DNA of 64,000 nucleotides from positions 29,266,242 through 29,330,241 of the forward strand of contig NC_054711.1 of NCBI RefSeq assembly GCF_016097555.1, in the 5' to 3' direction. A model generated the notes under the pieces. It was not told the DNA's origin and did no database searches. It saw nothing but the letters and a program-made list of their open reading frames with translations. Below, piece after piece: positions 1 to 12,800 of this stretch (its first letter is position 1; each line of letters begins with the position of its first letter). Position numbers and translations under genes: made by a program. The stretch comes from Gigantopelta aegis. Its lineage: Eukaryota; Mollusca; Gastropoda; Neomphalida; Peltospiridae.

Positions 1-217
1 TTGTCAAGCGAAAATACTTGCCAAAAATTTTCAAGTTATTTTAAATTGAAAAAAATCAAAATAAAAGCCACCATTTTGAAAAAAAATCTTTTTGTCTTTT
101 AGTTTATTTCCATTTCCAGTGGGAAATATGAATTGGGAAATACACTGTATGTAGTATACAGTATGTCGACTGACGTGACGTCGGGCGAGATATCTTGCCT
201 GAAGTAGTCAGAAGGTT
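1..217. repeat. Unclassified interspersed repeat, copy 1
   Basis: Shares blocks in the same order with 14787-15028 (GAAAATACTTGC, AAATATGAATTGGG, then TCGGGC...GTAGTCAGAAGGTTAAG). Lies in the part of KIF23 downstream of exon 8. Class unknown; it may extend off the left edge. Confidence 0.6.
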
Positions 218-267
218 AAGGCTCTGAAAGGCCACTAGAATCTATTCCATGACCATTATCTAACATA

Positions 268-454
268 CAGTGTTCGAGATTAAACATTTAGGCCAGTATC
301 CCAGTTGGATACTAACATTTCAAAATCTGGTATCCCACCTGAGAATTTAGTATTATATGGCATCCCGGTGGGATACTGGGTTCTTGAAGTCTGGTATCCA
401 ACATTAAATTCTGGTATCCCCGGGATATCAGGATACCGTTAATCTCGAACACTG
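268..454. mobile_element. Non-autonomous DNA transposon (MITE), 187 bp
   Basis: Terminal inverted repeats CAGTGTTCGAGATTAA / TTAATCTCGAACACTG are directly visible, flanked by a 5-bp repeat ACATA. The interior repeats GTATCCC/GGGATAC palindromes. The CAGTG/CAGGG-like ends resemble the hAT superfamily, but the short target duplication leaves the class open. Confidence 0.7.
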
Positions 455-499
455 ACATATATAGTAGAAATCACTGGGGACCATTATTCTAGTTCACTC

Positions 500-524
500 C
501 CCCCCCCCCCCCCCCCCCCCCCCA
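500..524. repeat. Poly-C run
   Basis: About 25 consecutive C. Length is likely unreliable. The rest of 455-689 holds nothing recognisable. Confidence 0.8.
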
Positions 525-689
525 GTAATTCTGAGCAGATGTCACACAAATTTAAAATTCTAATTGTTAGGCTACTTCGCCCATATCTTTTCCGGATGTC
601 CCAATAGTTGAGAGGATCAGTAATTTTTCTAGGGGACTAGTCCAGTGGAAACAGTTGGTTTCTTTCTTCTACCCCAGCATGTAACTCAC

Positions 690-860
690 TTGTAGCCGGT
701 AATTGTGTCGAAGGGGAGTTCCTCCAGCAAATCGTAGACGACATTGTTATAGATCTCGATGTACGACACAAACACGGCGTAGCAGTTGTCTTCCTCGACG
801 TCGCCAACAGTCGACATGTCAGGAATGCGAGAAGTCTCGCCCACCACCTCGCCCCGGTCT
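690..860 (-). CDS. KIF23: KIF23 coding exon 8
   Basis: Acceptor TTTCAG at the high end, donor GTGAGT at the low end. It completes a Lys codon, then encodes [10 protein letters not shown]...[17 protein letters not shown], the kinesin motor segment around YIEIYNN. It ends two bases into a codon, so the next exon is off the left edge. Confidence 0.93.
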
Positions 861-3800
861 CTGAAACAATAGATTTAAGCAATACATTACTTAATAGAAC
901 AAAATATATGCAATTCAATTACGTATCCGGACTAACTTCTAGATATTTTGGTGATAGGGATCAGGGTAACATCACCAAATTGTGAAACCGTCTTTAACAC
1001 AATGTTTTGTAGAATTTGGTCATCGTAACTATTTATAACATGGTTTTCTATAATGCTTTGTGTAAATTAAGTCTTTAACAACACTTGAATATCCCACAAA
1101 TCCAATCTAGTCAGTTTGTAAAAATTAAGTTGGAATTAAATTTAAAACACTGAAATTAGATTAAAAAAAAAAAAATTAATCATGTCCTATCCTATGTCCG
1201 TTATAATATGCAAAGTACTAATCTACAATGTCCAAAGTACTAACTTATTTCTGGGGGTGCCTGGTGTTTTTGGTGTCAGCGATGGCAAAATCTCACGCTG
1301 CTGTCGTTCCAGCATGGCATCCGCCTCGGTCTGTACCTCAAAGCCATTCATTCGGTCTGGCTTAAAAACCTTAAGAAGGAAGAAAAACGATTAAGGAACT
1401 GTCATTTTTTATATAAATAAGCAATTTTATACTGAACTAGTGTGGAGAATCAGCTCAAATTTCACCATCGATCATCGGTTTGCAGCAACCAATCAACTTT
1501 TAATTACACAATTGGGTAGATATATATGAACATAAGGAGGATTTGAATTATAACGACCAAGCATCATTTTTAAGGGGATGGACCCAACAAATCACTAAGT
1601 TTACATTTAATATTTATTATCGTTTTGCTTTATGTAAACAAACCCCAAAACTAACATATTTATATCAATTTCATCATCTAAACTGGAGGAACATTTATAA
1701 CAATCAATTATGCATTTTCATAATTAATCATTACATTATTTTGAATTATTTTTGGTTCATTAACAATAATGCTTAACAAGACAACTTGCCCATATAAAAT
1801 GATGTTATCAGATATGACATTCCCCGACGATGTAATTTTTACATTCATCGAGACATTAACAAACTCACGGTGCTGTCTGGACCACTGGGATGACATTATG
1901 TTGTAATGAACGTAACAGAAATTTAATTATTATTGCATGAAGACACCCATCGATCTGAACTAGAATTAACTCTATTATGTGCACATTAATTATTTTACAT
2001 TAAATTTAAAACTAGGTATAAATGCAGGAAATATATCTATTTTCCCCATTAAAATCAGCCACAATCAAGGAAGGGTATTGTCTGCATCTGACTCAAGAAT
2101 ACAAAATGTAACTGGACGTGAGATTAATTTCTTGCTATTAATGTATTAAAGACACCATTACTGATATCCATGCATACATTGTAAATGTAAAGGTTGACAT
2201 TGTAGCCACTAGAACACATTTTGTCCTTTTAATTTGTGGCGGCAATACTGGTAAGTTGATCTGGTTTCCTGCCTATTGACAACTACAAACGAAAAGTTCA
2301 ATTTCAAAACGCTATAAGTATCCATTTATGTCATTTTGAGAAAAACATGGTCTTGCTGCAATATAATGTAGCGAATATCACACTAAGCAGTTTCACAATC
2401 TTTATTGTCGTATTGTTGAGTTGTACTAACATTAGTATAACTTCATTGCTAACTCCAAAATTTGTTCTTGCTGGGTAAAAATTAAAGGAGGGCGGCTGCA
2501 CGGCACACCATTCACAAAAAAAAAGAAAAAAAAGGAAAGCTTGATTACCATATATCAGTGTTGGTGGGTCGACTGTGGAAAGACATACTCCTTATTTTGC
2601 CTCTCATTATTTGGTACAAAAAAGTTGATACGAAATACAAGCTGACTCATGTTGTCACAGTTGTCGGTGTGACATTCACAGGCAATTCCAGTTTTAATGA
2701 CCCGATCAGTTTTAATATTATTGTAATAAAGATTTCAAGATATATGTAAAGCAATACAGATGTTTGTAAAGTTATCCCTTAATGTGGGATTAAAAAAAAA
2801 AATTCATTTTATTTCCATCCTCATCAAATGAATCGATCGCTTTGATATCGCCAACTGATAAAAAGTAGTTTCGTTTTTTTAAAGGTGGTATATATATATA
2901 TATTATTTGGCATCCAAGATACATTATTTTAATTATAAACACTACCATGTCCGTTGTTTTTATAAGTGGTGATATCCCCACAAAAATGAAAAGTTTATAA
3001 AGAACTGCTGAATAAACAGAATGACAGAAATGACAGAAAGTAAAATTCATCAGTTACAACCATTAAATCTGCAATTGAGGACAAAATATAAGATAATAGT
3101 GAAAACAAATGACAGAATGACCGGTCTGATCACGTGACACATTTGGCGCCAAATAAGTGTTTTTTCAGTCGGAGATTGCCGAGTTGATAACAAATAAAAT
3201 GTTTTCATTGCTCAAATAAAATATAACTTTTATTCTAATACACCTTTCATATAAGCCTTTTTTCCCATTGGTTAACTATCGTGATAAATCAGACGATATA
3301 TGTACGCTGTCATGGGCAACCAGGATTTAAAATGACAAAATTCCGAGAACTCGTCCAATATGCTGTCACTTAGCCTCCTGTGTGGTGTTTTCATTAGCAT
3401 ATTAATTCTGCGTCTTCCATTGTATTTAAACGTAAATATAAATAATTTTCAACAAAATTATTAACTTCAGATGAAAAAGATGTTGTTACTATTTTGTTAC
3501 TATTTTGTGCCATTCAGGGGTTTCCCTAGAGCGATAAGCCGACACGGCCCGTGCTCCCTTAGCCAGCCAAGTAAGCGACTTCATGTCTGGTAAGCGCCTT
3601 AACTGCAGGACCGTGTCGGCTTAATTTGTAACATGTATACAAAACAATGGAGCTGTGATCCGTAACGTCATTCACCACACATTATCACACTTCCATTTGG
3701 TATCTCTGCAATTCTTTAGATGTTCACTTTGAGGTCCATTGATCGCACCGTTTTAATTGTCGGCGGGCCTGTGCTGGTCACGTGGTACAGATAACTGCTT

Positions 3801-6800
3801 GTTGTAATAGTGTATGTATGCTTGGGAATTACGCATCAAGACAAATCAAAGAAAATACCTATTAATTGAATAAACATCTCTGAAGGTGAAATTCTTGAGT
3901 AAAAGATGTCACCATTATTTTAATTTTGTAAAGTCTTTGAACTAAACCGACACTGCTTGTCAATTTGAATACACATGCCAGTTTAGGGCCGAAAGACATG
4001 TCGACTATCCCAAGGGCTGTGTTCAGCCAGACCGAGCGAAAACAAAACGTTCGCTACACTGGTGTGTGCGCTTCACGTTAAACCAAATGGACACTACGGA
4101 CACCAATCAAATAGTTCGCGAACGTTAGGAAGAACGTTCGTTGGCTGAACTGAGGAAAGCTCGGCGTAATATACGTCACGCTTCAGAGTCAGCTGACACC
4201 CACGTGTCAAGAGACATCGTTGCGGACATGAACAATACGATTACATGGAAGTAAATCTTGATGTAAATGTGTAGAAAAACAATAGTTGTTTGCATCAATG
4301 AATACCTAACTGCAGTTTCGTTATTTCCTTTGTCTTTGTTAATTTTGTAGCTATGATCGAGAGCACGCACTGAGATCGCGATCGCAGGAAATGAACATGC
4401 AGTATTTATACAAATTGCAGTTAAACGTACACTGAATTAGTTTACAATAATCATGTTTGTTAGATAATGCTAGATATGTATTTGTTAAACTGTGAGGTGA
4501 CAAGCATTTAACACGACGCTGAAATCAACAGCAACAACATGGCGCAAATTATGAAATTGTTGGGGGTGGGGAATTGATGGGGTTTTTTTTTTTTTAAAGA
4601 TTTAACCCCCCCCCCCCAAAAAAAAAACCCACAAAAACAACCCCAACATGATTTGATGGATTGAAGGCAAACACTTAACTGTTTTCAACCTACTACCCCA
4701 CTTCTTTTGGCTTGATTTTTTTGTTATAATGATGCTATATATGTAAGCGCCTTAAAAAAATCCTGGGGAAAGGCCTGCCATTGTAACTTTTAACACTTCA
4801 TTAGCAGCAATGAATGTGCACCCACCCACCCCAAGTAAGGTCCGGTCACTGATCAATCGCAGCAGTCACCAGCATGTGTCTTGTGGTCTGCTCTTCTAGT
4901 TTGTGTTCTCAAAAGGGTGCAAGCAGGTTCATCAGAAATAATTATATCACAATCTGAAGTACCTTATTTTTGTTTAGAACCTACTTTTTGTTACAAAACA
5001 AAATGATAAAGACAAGATGGAATTGACTTTTAAACACTAACTGCTTTAAAATATCACACAATTCTGAATTTTTTTTGAAAATAACACTTGCCCTTTAGTA
5101 AATGTATATAATTTATGTATTTATATAAACTTTAAGTGAAAATATGTTAGCAAGTTATAAACTTGTAGACCTACCCCAACAACATGGTTTTTGTACAAAA
5201 TTAAACCAGGAGAATTCCTTGAAATAATTCAATATGAAGTTGAAACACCACTCACAAATGTAAAGTCCAATCATATCCTTATGTCTTGCAACAGAAATTA
5301 ACAGCCAACAAAAATATTTATTTTAGTGTATTCTGTATTACAATAAATCATGTTTAAAAGACAGACTACAATGCTGATAAATTTGCCATTTGGTTCGCTC
5401 CTAAGTCAGTGACATCATGTGAAGAGAACAAAAAACAAAATTGTCATACTTTTACCTACTACAAGCGTTTTCACTGAATATTGTAAGTAAGGAGAATAGA
5501 TAATCAATTATTTTATATTTGTGAGATTTCTTTCATAAAAACACAATAAAATGTCTTACAGATACTCCTAATAGGTGTAGTATTAAAAAAGGGATAATAT
5601 CACGGTTTCGTTGTTAACTATAAGGATTTATCACAAACTTTTTGGATTTAGGGACGAGAATTCGCTAAATCCAAACTTTGTGATAAATCCGTATGGAGTA
5701 TGTCTTTTCAGTGCAGACTGATCATTGTTTTTTGTTTGGCAAAAAGTGTGCATTTGGAAATAGCGCAGATAGGTGCTGGAAAATAAAGAGGGGCGCTCAA
5801 AAATAAAGGAGGGCGGGGAACGTGAAAGGAGGGCGGCAAAATGGAATAGCGGGAACACTGTTTACGAGACAGTTTTGTGACGGGGTGAGGGTTACTCACA
5901 TATTTCTTGGCCTGCATACTCTTGATGCTGTTAAAGAGAACGTCCAGACACCGCGGCATGATGCCCTGGTCCTGCGGGTGACCGGTCATTGTGTATGTCT
6001 TGCCCGACGATGTGATGCCGTACGTAAACAGCAGACCTGCAACACATTTCATAGCTTCACTTTCTATACCTACTAATGCATTCTGTGTACAAATGAAACA
6101 TGTATGTAAGACACAAACAATGAAAATGCATCGTATCTTCAGTTTCTACAGCTACTGATGCATTTTGTGTACAAATTAAGTTGGACATACATGTAAGACA
6201 CAAACAATGAAAGCATTTCATATCTTCAATTTCCGTAGTTGCTGATACAGTTAAACAGGGTTTCTGCCAGAGGGTAAAATGGGTATGGCGCCCATACCCA
6301 AATTTTTATTTTTTTAAGTTAACATTTTGACAAAATTAATGACTCTTATCATTATTGTATGATTTTCTTACGCCTAACCCTAAATGTAACCCATTTTCTT
6401 TGTGGAGGAGGCCCCCCATAGCCCCTGTTAACTCTGGTTGCATTCAATAACATAGTGCCATACCCAAAAATTTCTTTCTGGCAGAGTTGAGTTTGTGGTA
6501 CAAATTAACCTGGATATGCATGTAAGACACAACAATAAATCTACCGAATATGCTCAGATCAACATTTCACAATTTGAATGCAAAAATAATGAAACTGGTG
6601 ACAAAATAAAAACGTCAATACGACATCTAAAGTTAATTTCCTCACGTTTTATTATTGAAGAATTGACCGCAATTATTTTTTGGTTCATGAAAGTATGAAC
6701 CGAAAAAACGATGTAATGTAGCGGTTCATACAAAAGTGTGCACATTGTTTTTTCGGTTCATACTTGCATGAACCAAAAAATAATTGCGGTCAAATCTTAT

Positions 6801-9800
6801 AATTAAATTTATATGCACACTTTAACAATACATTTAACTGAATTTATTTTGTTTAGCTTTAAATACGTCTGTAGTAGTGTTTGTGTAAACGTCATTGAGA
6901 CGTATGTTGCATAAGAATGCAAACGTTCATTCACTATTATTTGAATCAGGTGATTTACTGTCATTTTGATAAGCGACGCCATTTCATCTAGCTGATTCCT
7001 ACATGATTTCTTTGGCCACTGACTGAGTCTCATGTCATGATTAGCGAAGAGGTTTTGTTTTTTATTTTATTTTTTAAAACAATGCATATAGATCTACGTC
7101 TACTCTGCTATAGCATTTTCCATTAATTTATCATATACATTTTTTAATGTAGTGCGAGTCAGTGTGTGTGTGTGTGTGTGTGTGGTGGGGGGTATTTTTT
7201 TTTTTTTTTTAACAGACCTACAAGCCTGGAACATGATGAATTTCATCTGTCCAGGTATAAGGAAGGATTGACATTGTAATCTGCATGGCTAGCTTCTTTT
7301 AAGTGAATGGTATTTTTATTTCATTGACCGAAACTAAAATATTGTTCTGTCCAAAATAAATGTTTTCTCACAGTATATGTTTGGATATTGATAAATGTAT
7401 TTACTTTACAATCTGAAAAATTTGAAGTCGGACGAGTGAAAAAACCCAAGAGCAAGTGAAAGTAGTGTTTTCTTAAGTGTGAACACTGTAATTATGCCAT
7501 ATAGTAATGCTGTTCTATGATAACGAAGTAAAATATACACAAAACTGTAAAATCCTATTGTGAACATGATCATGATGGAAGGAAGTAAATATTTTATTTA
7601 ACGACGCACTCAACACATTTTATTTACGGTTATATGGCATCAGACATATGGTTAAAGACCACAGAGATATTGAGAGAGGAAACCTGCTGTCGCCACTTCA
7701 TGAGCTACTCTTTTCGATTAGCAGCAAGGTATCTTTTAAAAACACCTTCCCAGACAGGATAGTACATACCACAGCCTCTGTCACACCAGTCGTGGTGCAC
7801 TGACTAGAACGAGAAATAGCCCAATGGGCCCACAGACGGGGATCGATCCTAGACCGACCGCACATCAAGCGAACGCTTTACCACTGGGCTACGTCCCGTC
7901 CCATGATCATGATGCTGCAAGTCACTGCTTGCTTGTCACAGATAGGTCTCAAATGAATCAGTCCATGGTTTTTGAAAATTATAGGCGAGTGGAAAATCGC
8001 ACACCTCAATATGCTAGTGAGTGAAAAATCACTCTCCAAAATAAATAAAATAGGCAGTGTAGCTCCGATTGGATTTTGACTGGTACGTCTACAAAATTGT
8101 CTATTAAACCAGTATTTTCTGATTTGTTCAACAAAGAGAAATACCAGTTTAACGACTGCATGGAAGCCACTGCCATGTTTTTAATTTTTATCTTCCTATC
8201 AGCTCAATGAGCTAAGAAAACTGTAAATTTTTGTGAACAGTGGAAATAAATATACCCATCTATTTTACGTGTGCCGTTTGTTGAGTGTAACATGCGCTGT
8301 TTTTCACTCGTCAGATTGAAACTAGATGCGCAGTACGAGCACGATCACACCAGCGCACCTTAAGAAGCAAAGTCTGATGAATCACGTAATGATGTAAATG
8401 AACAAACCATTTTTTCCGTGGAGTAGATCTTCCACCAGGGGCAGAGCAATGTAGTCAAAGACGGCCTTCTGTGACGTATACTCATCAAACACATGTTCAA
8501 ACGAATACTGCATCTATAACGTAACAAAGAAACCATTGCAGTTATCTTTAATATTTGCATGTGTAATATGTAGCCGAGCTGATACCACTTGTACTTTAAC
8601 AATCAAACAAAAAGAAAAATGTTGTCCTATGTAAATAATGCTATCAGACAATTAATAACTACGTATGATTCTCATCAACTGTTGACATAGGAGAATAAAA
8701 TGATAAAATGACTCGAACTTAAGAATTTGTCCCCACAGCAATTTAAAAAAATAATTGCCATGAATAAAATGGTTCACCAACAGCAATTTGGAGCCTGTCT
8801 ATTGCAATTTTTGTTTCAAAGTGACATTTGCAGCAAATAAACATGACTGTAAGGTTATTTTGCTGTATGTAAACATATTTTAAATGCACAGATGTGAAAT
8901 ACTGACAGATGATGTACACCAGGTGCAAACATTTTGTCATTGTTGAGGAGAAAAGTGCCATCGATGATGATCTTTACCTACAACAATTTATATCTTAATG
9001 ACAGCAATTGCTGTTGGTGCTGTTGTTCAAGGTTGAGCCCTGCATTGGACCTCAAGAATATATGTAAAATAAGAAAGATCGTCTCAAAACACGAATATTA
9101 TGAGTTGTGAAAACAGAAAGATACAAAACCTAAGCAGGGTTCAAGCTGGAACCCCCCCAAATTATTAGGAATTTGGCAAATTTCGTCCAAAAAAAGGGGA
9201 AAACATTTATGCTTCAATCAACCAAACAGCTAAAATGGTGGTAATATAAATAAAACCAACATGTGATTTTCAAAGTAGCTTTTTCACAAATTAATGATGA
9301 AATAAATTCATTGGCTTTTAACAGTATTTGGCAAGTGATAGCCTAAACAAGCCTAAGACGAGTTTATCAATGGAAACACTGAGCTACAGTAACTGTACAA
9401 GAAATTATATTTGCAAGCATACCTCTTTGACTTGTCCATTTCTAACAACAGAGTTCTACAAAGCAGAAAAAAGACCATTATCAAACATGCAAAACCTGCC
9501 TCTTTTTCAGTCTACAACAGAAGGTATTAGGAAGAGGAAAGAGATAAAACAGGATGCACTGAATTTGGCTTGTTGTAACCTAAAGGCCATGATACATCTA
9601 CCAAAGTAAAGTTTGTTTTATTTAACGACGCCACTAGAGCACACTGATTTTTTTATCTTATCATCGGCTATTGGACATAAAACATATGGTCATTCTGACA
9701 ATGTTTTTTTTTAGAGGAAACCCGCTGTCGCCACATAGACTGCTCCTTTACGACAGGCAGCAAGGGATCTTTTATTTGCGCTTCCCACAGGCAGGATAGC

Positions 9801-12800
9801 ACAAACCATGGCCTTTGTTGAACCAGTTATGGATCACTGGTCGGTGCAAGTGGTTTACACCTACCCACTGAGCCTTGCGGGATCCGAACCCAGTACCTAC
9901 CAGCCTGTAGACCGATGGCCTAACCACGACGCCGGTGATACATCTACCAAGTCTGTGAGACTATTTTAACGTGACGTATAGTCAAAAGTATTGGAGACTT
10001 TGTTTGAGACCAGTCTCTGAGAATAAAATTAAGAGTTTGTTTTGTTTTTAACAACACCACTAGAGCATATTGATCAATTAATCTTCAGCTACTGGATGTC
10101 AAACATCCGGTAATTCTGACTCGTAGTCATCAGAGGAAACCCGCTACAATTTTCCTAATGCAAAGAATCTTTTATATGCACTTTCCCACAGTCAGGAAAG
10201 CACATGCCACGGCCTTGGACAAAAAAACAATCAGGTGAATGGATCCACTGAAGTGGTTCGATCGGATCCTGTGACGCAATCACATCATGCGAGCACTCAA
10301 CCAACTGAGCTAAATCCTGCCTGAAGATAGGGCAGTGTTCTATTTCGAGACAGAAACGTCTCCAAAACAAAAGATTAAATATCAACCAGAAAACGTAAAC
10401 AAAAACGCATGATGTGGCTGTCACATGATCCTGGTTAAAACATCATTATAAGTGCTAATTATTAATACATCTGTCCTGCAACAATACAATGTCGTAAATG
10501 AGTGTCTGCAATAATGTTTAGACAACACACCGCCATGTGTCGTGTCGTTACTTGTTGTAGCAGCTTAATATAGTCCGGTTTAGGAAATAGTTCCCCATAT
10601 AACAAATACTACAAGATGCCGATATGCTTTTTAAAATCTTTCTTTGATGATTACGCATACCTGTAGGTTGACCTCTGTAGTATTTAAATAACCCATTGGT
10701 TTCAAGTTACTTGTTATATGTAGCACTAACTGATAACAAGTGTGCAAGTGGTATGGTGCCACTTGTATATCAGCAACATGAGGTGGTGGTCAGCATTAAC
10801 TAAAATGTTGTGGTCGACCTATGTTGATTTTTTACACAGTACTTTTCAGTTGAGAGCACTCCCTAAAATTAGTAATTACATGACCCTCTCGATAGTATTT
10901 CTCAAAGAATATATTCTGACATAGAAATTGTATTGAACTGCATGGAGTAATTAATGGTGACCAATGTGTAACCTTTAGGAGATGGTCAAACGATTCTGAA
11001 TTCATCTCGGGGAAAATTTTGTTCTGTATCGTGTTACAATTCGCTATACAAGTTTCAGAGATTGGTACACAATTTTAAAACAGTAGTTGCTTATCAATAT
11101 TCAATTGACTAGAAAAATTGCTAATCACGATTCTGAAAAGAAAGTATTCCCTGCAACTGAATATAATTCTGATTAACCATCCTCATACCTCTTGGAGATA
11201 AAACTAAGTTGGAGGGGACAGGGACCGTAAAGATAAAAATTATGGATAAGTAATATAAGGTCTTCTTCCAGCTAGACGAAAGTGACATGTTTACACTAAA
11301 ATGGGTACTTATTCATATTATCTGGCATTTGGGGGTGGGGGGGGGGGGGCTCTTATTATCTACTCACTAAATATGCCCCCATTTTCATTAATTTAGATTA
11401 AAACAGGCTTAAAAATTATCTGCATACATGTATATTTAAAATAAAATAAATTAAGTTAAATTTTGTTGCGTTTAACAACACCACTAGAGCACATTGATTT
11501 ATTAAATATCGGCTACTGGATGTTAAACTTTGGTATTAAAATATAGTCATGTTATAGTACCTTTTTTTAAAATTTATTATTTCCATCAATTAACAGCAAA
11601 ATGAGTCATTCAAAATAATTTGTACTGGTATATTTTTTTAAAACTAAAATCGCAAGCATCTACTAGTGTAAGCAATGTAAAGAAAACAAGCATTCAGAGT
11701 GTTGTTGAAACAATACATGTCCCTTACCGGGCCCCACAAGTTTTCATATATCATAAGTTCAAGGACCATAACTCTGTCAACAATTTAAAAATTCTACTTT
11801 TGATAGTTATGGCCCTTGAATAAAATCTCCGTGAATTATACATAATTACTAAAGCTATACACAAAATTTCACAGGGTTTTTACCTATCCAAAAATATTTA
11901 GGGTCCATGATCCAAGCCAGCGACTACACATATTTTAAAAGAACTTTCAAGGATGCGTGCAAACCCTGCTAGAAAATGTTCGGGTGTATGTTCCTAGTAC
12001 CAACAGCTTCAAAAGCATGCAATGACTAAACTGACCAAAACAGTAGATATATTAATCAGTGAACATGAAAAAAGTGACTCCGGACTGAACTCAATTAACT
12101 AGCCAAATAGGTCTTTATCAATTGGAAAATCCATACTGGAACCCAGTTATCTCCCATTACACATCCATAATATAGCCCTCTACATTGCGAATGAATATTG
12201 CATATGCGACAATTTTTTTTATCTGGTGACTAAAACATTTCATACTACCTATATAAAAAATAGAAATAGATACCATCTGACTCCTAGATGGAAAAGTTAA
12301 TGTAGAGGTCTGTAATGTAGAGGCACTGATTTTCCCCTTTTCCGTTGCATAATGTTACAAATTCCGGGTTTTTCTGTTTCAGTATTAAACAAATTCTGTT
12401 TTTGTTTCACACACACCGCAATTAATTGCTGGTATAAAATAAATAAATATGCAATGAGGTAAAACATGTCAGTAGTTTGTATTTATTTTTGGTTTAAATT
12501 TAAACACGAATACGCCATGACATAGACTTCGGACATTTTCGGTTTTCTTTACGATATGATCGGGAAAATAATTACAAACGATCACACTATAAACCACTTC
12601 CCTTGTATAAAGCCTGGCATACAATATGCAATTACTGCATTCCTTTGTGAGATCGGAAATATGGCAATGCCGCAAATGTTAAAAATTAATAAGCAAACAT
12701 AACATAATATATTTCACTTGAGTAAATATCGGAAAATTTTAGCTCACAATGTTCGGTTTTTCCCGTTAAATCGCCGGGAATAAGCGAAGAAAACATGACT

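Noticed and set aside
10838-10885. 48-nt candidate for the missing KIF23 linker exon, and another 15-nt candidate near 11190.
   Set aside because: Weak acceptors and poor similarity; the 33-nt exon at 9423-9455 fits phase, splice signals and RNG..KE alignment far better.
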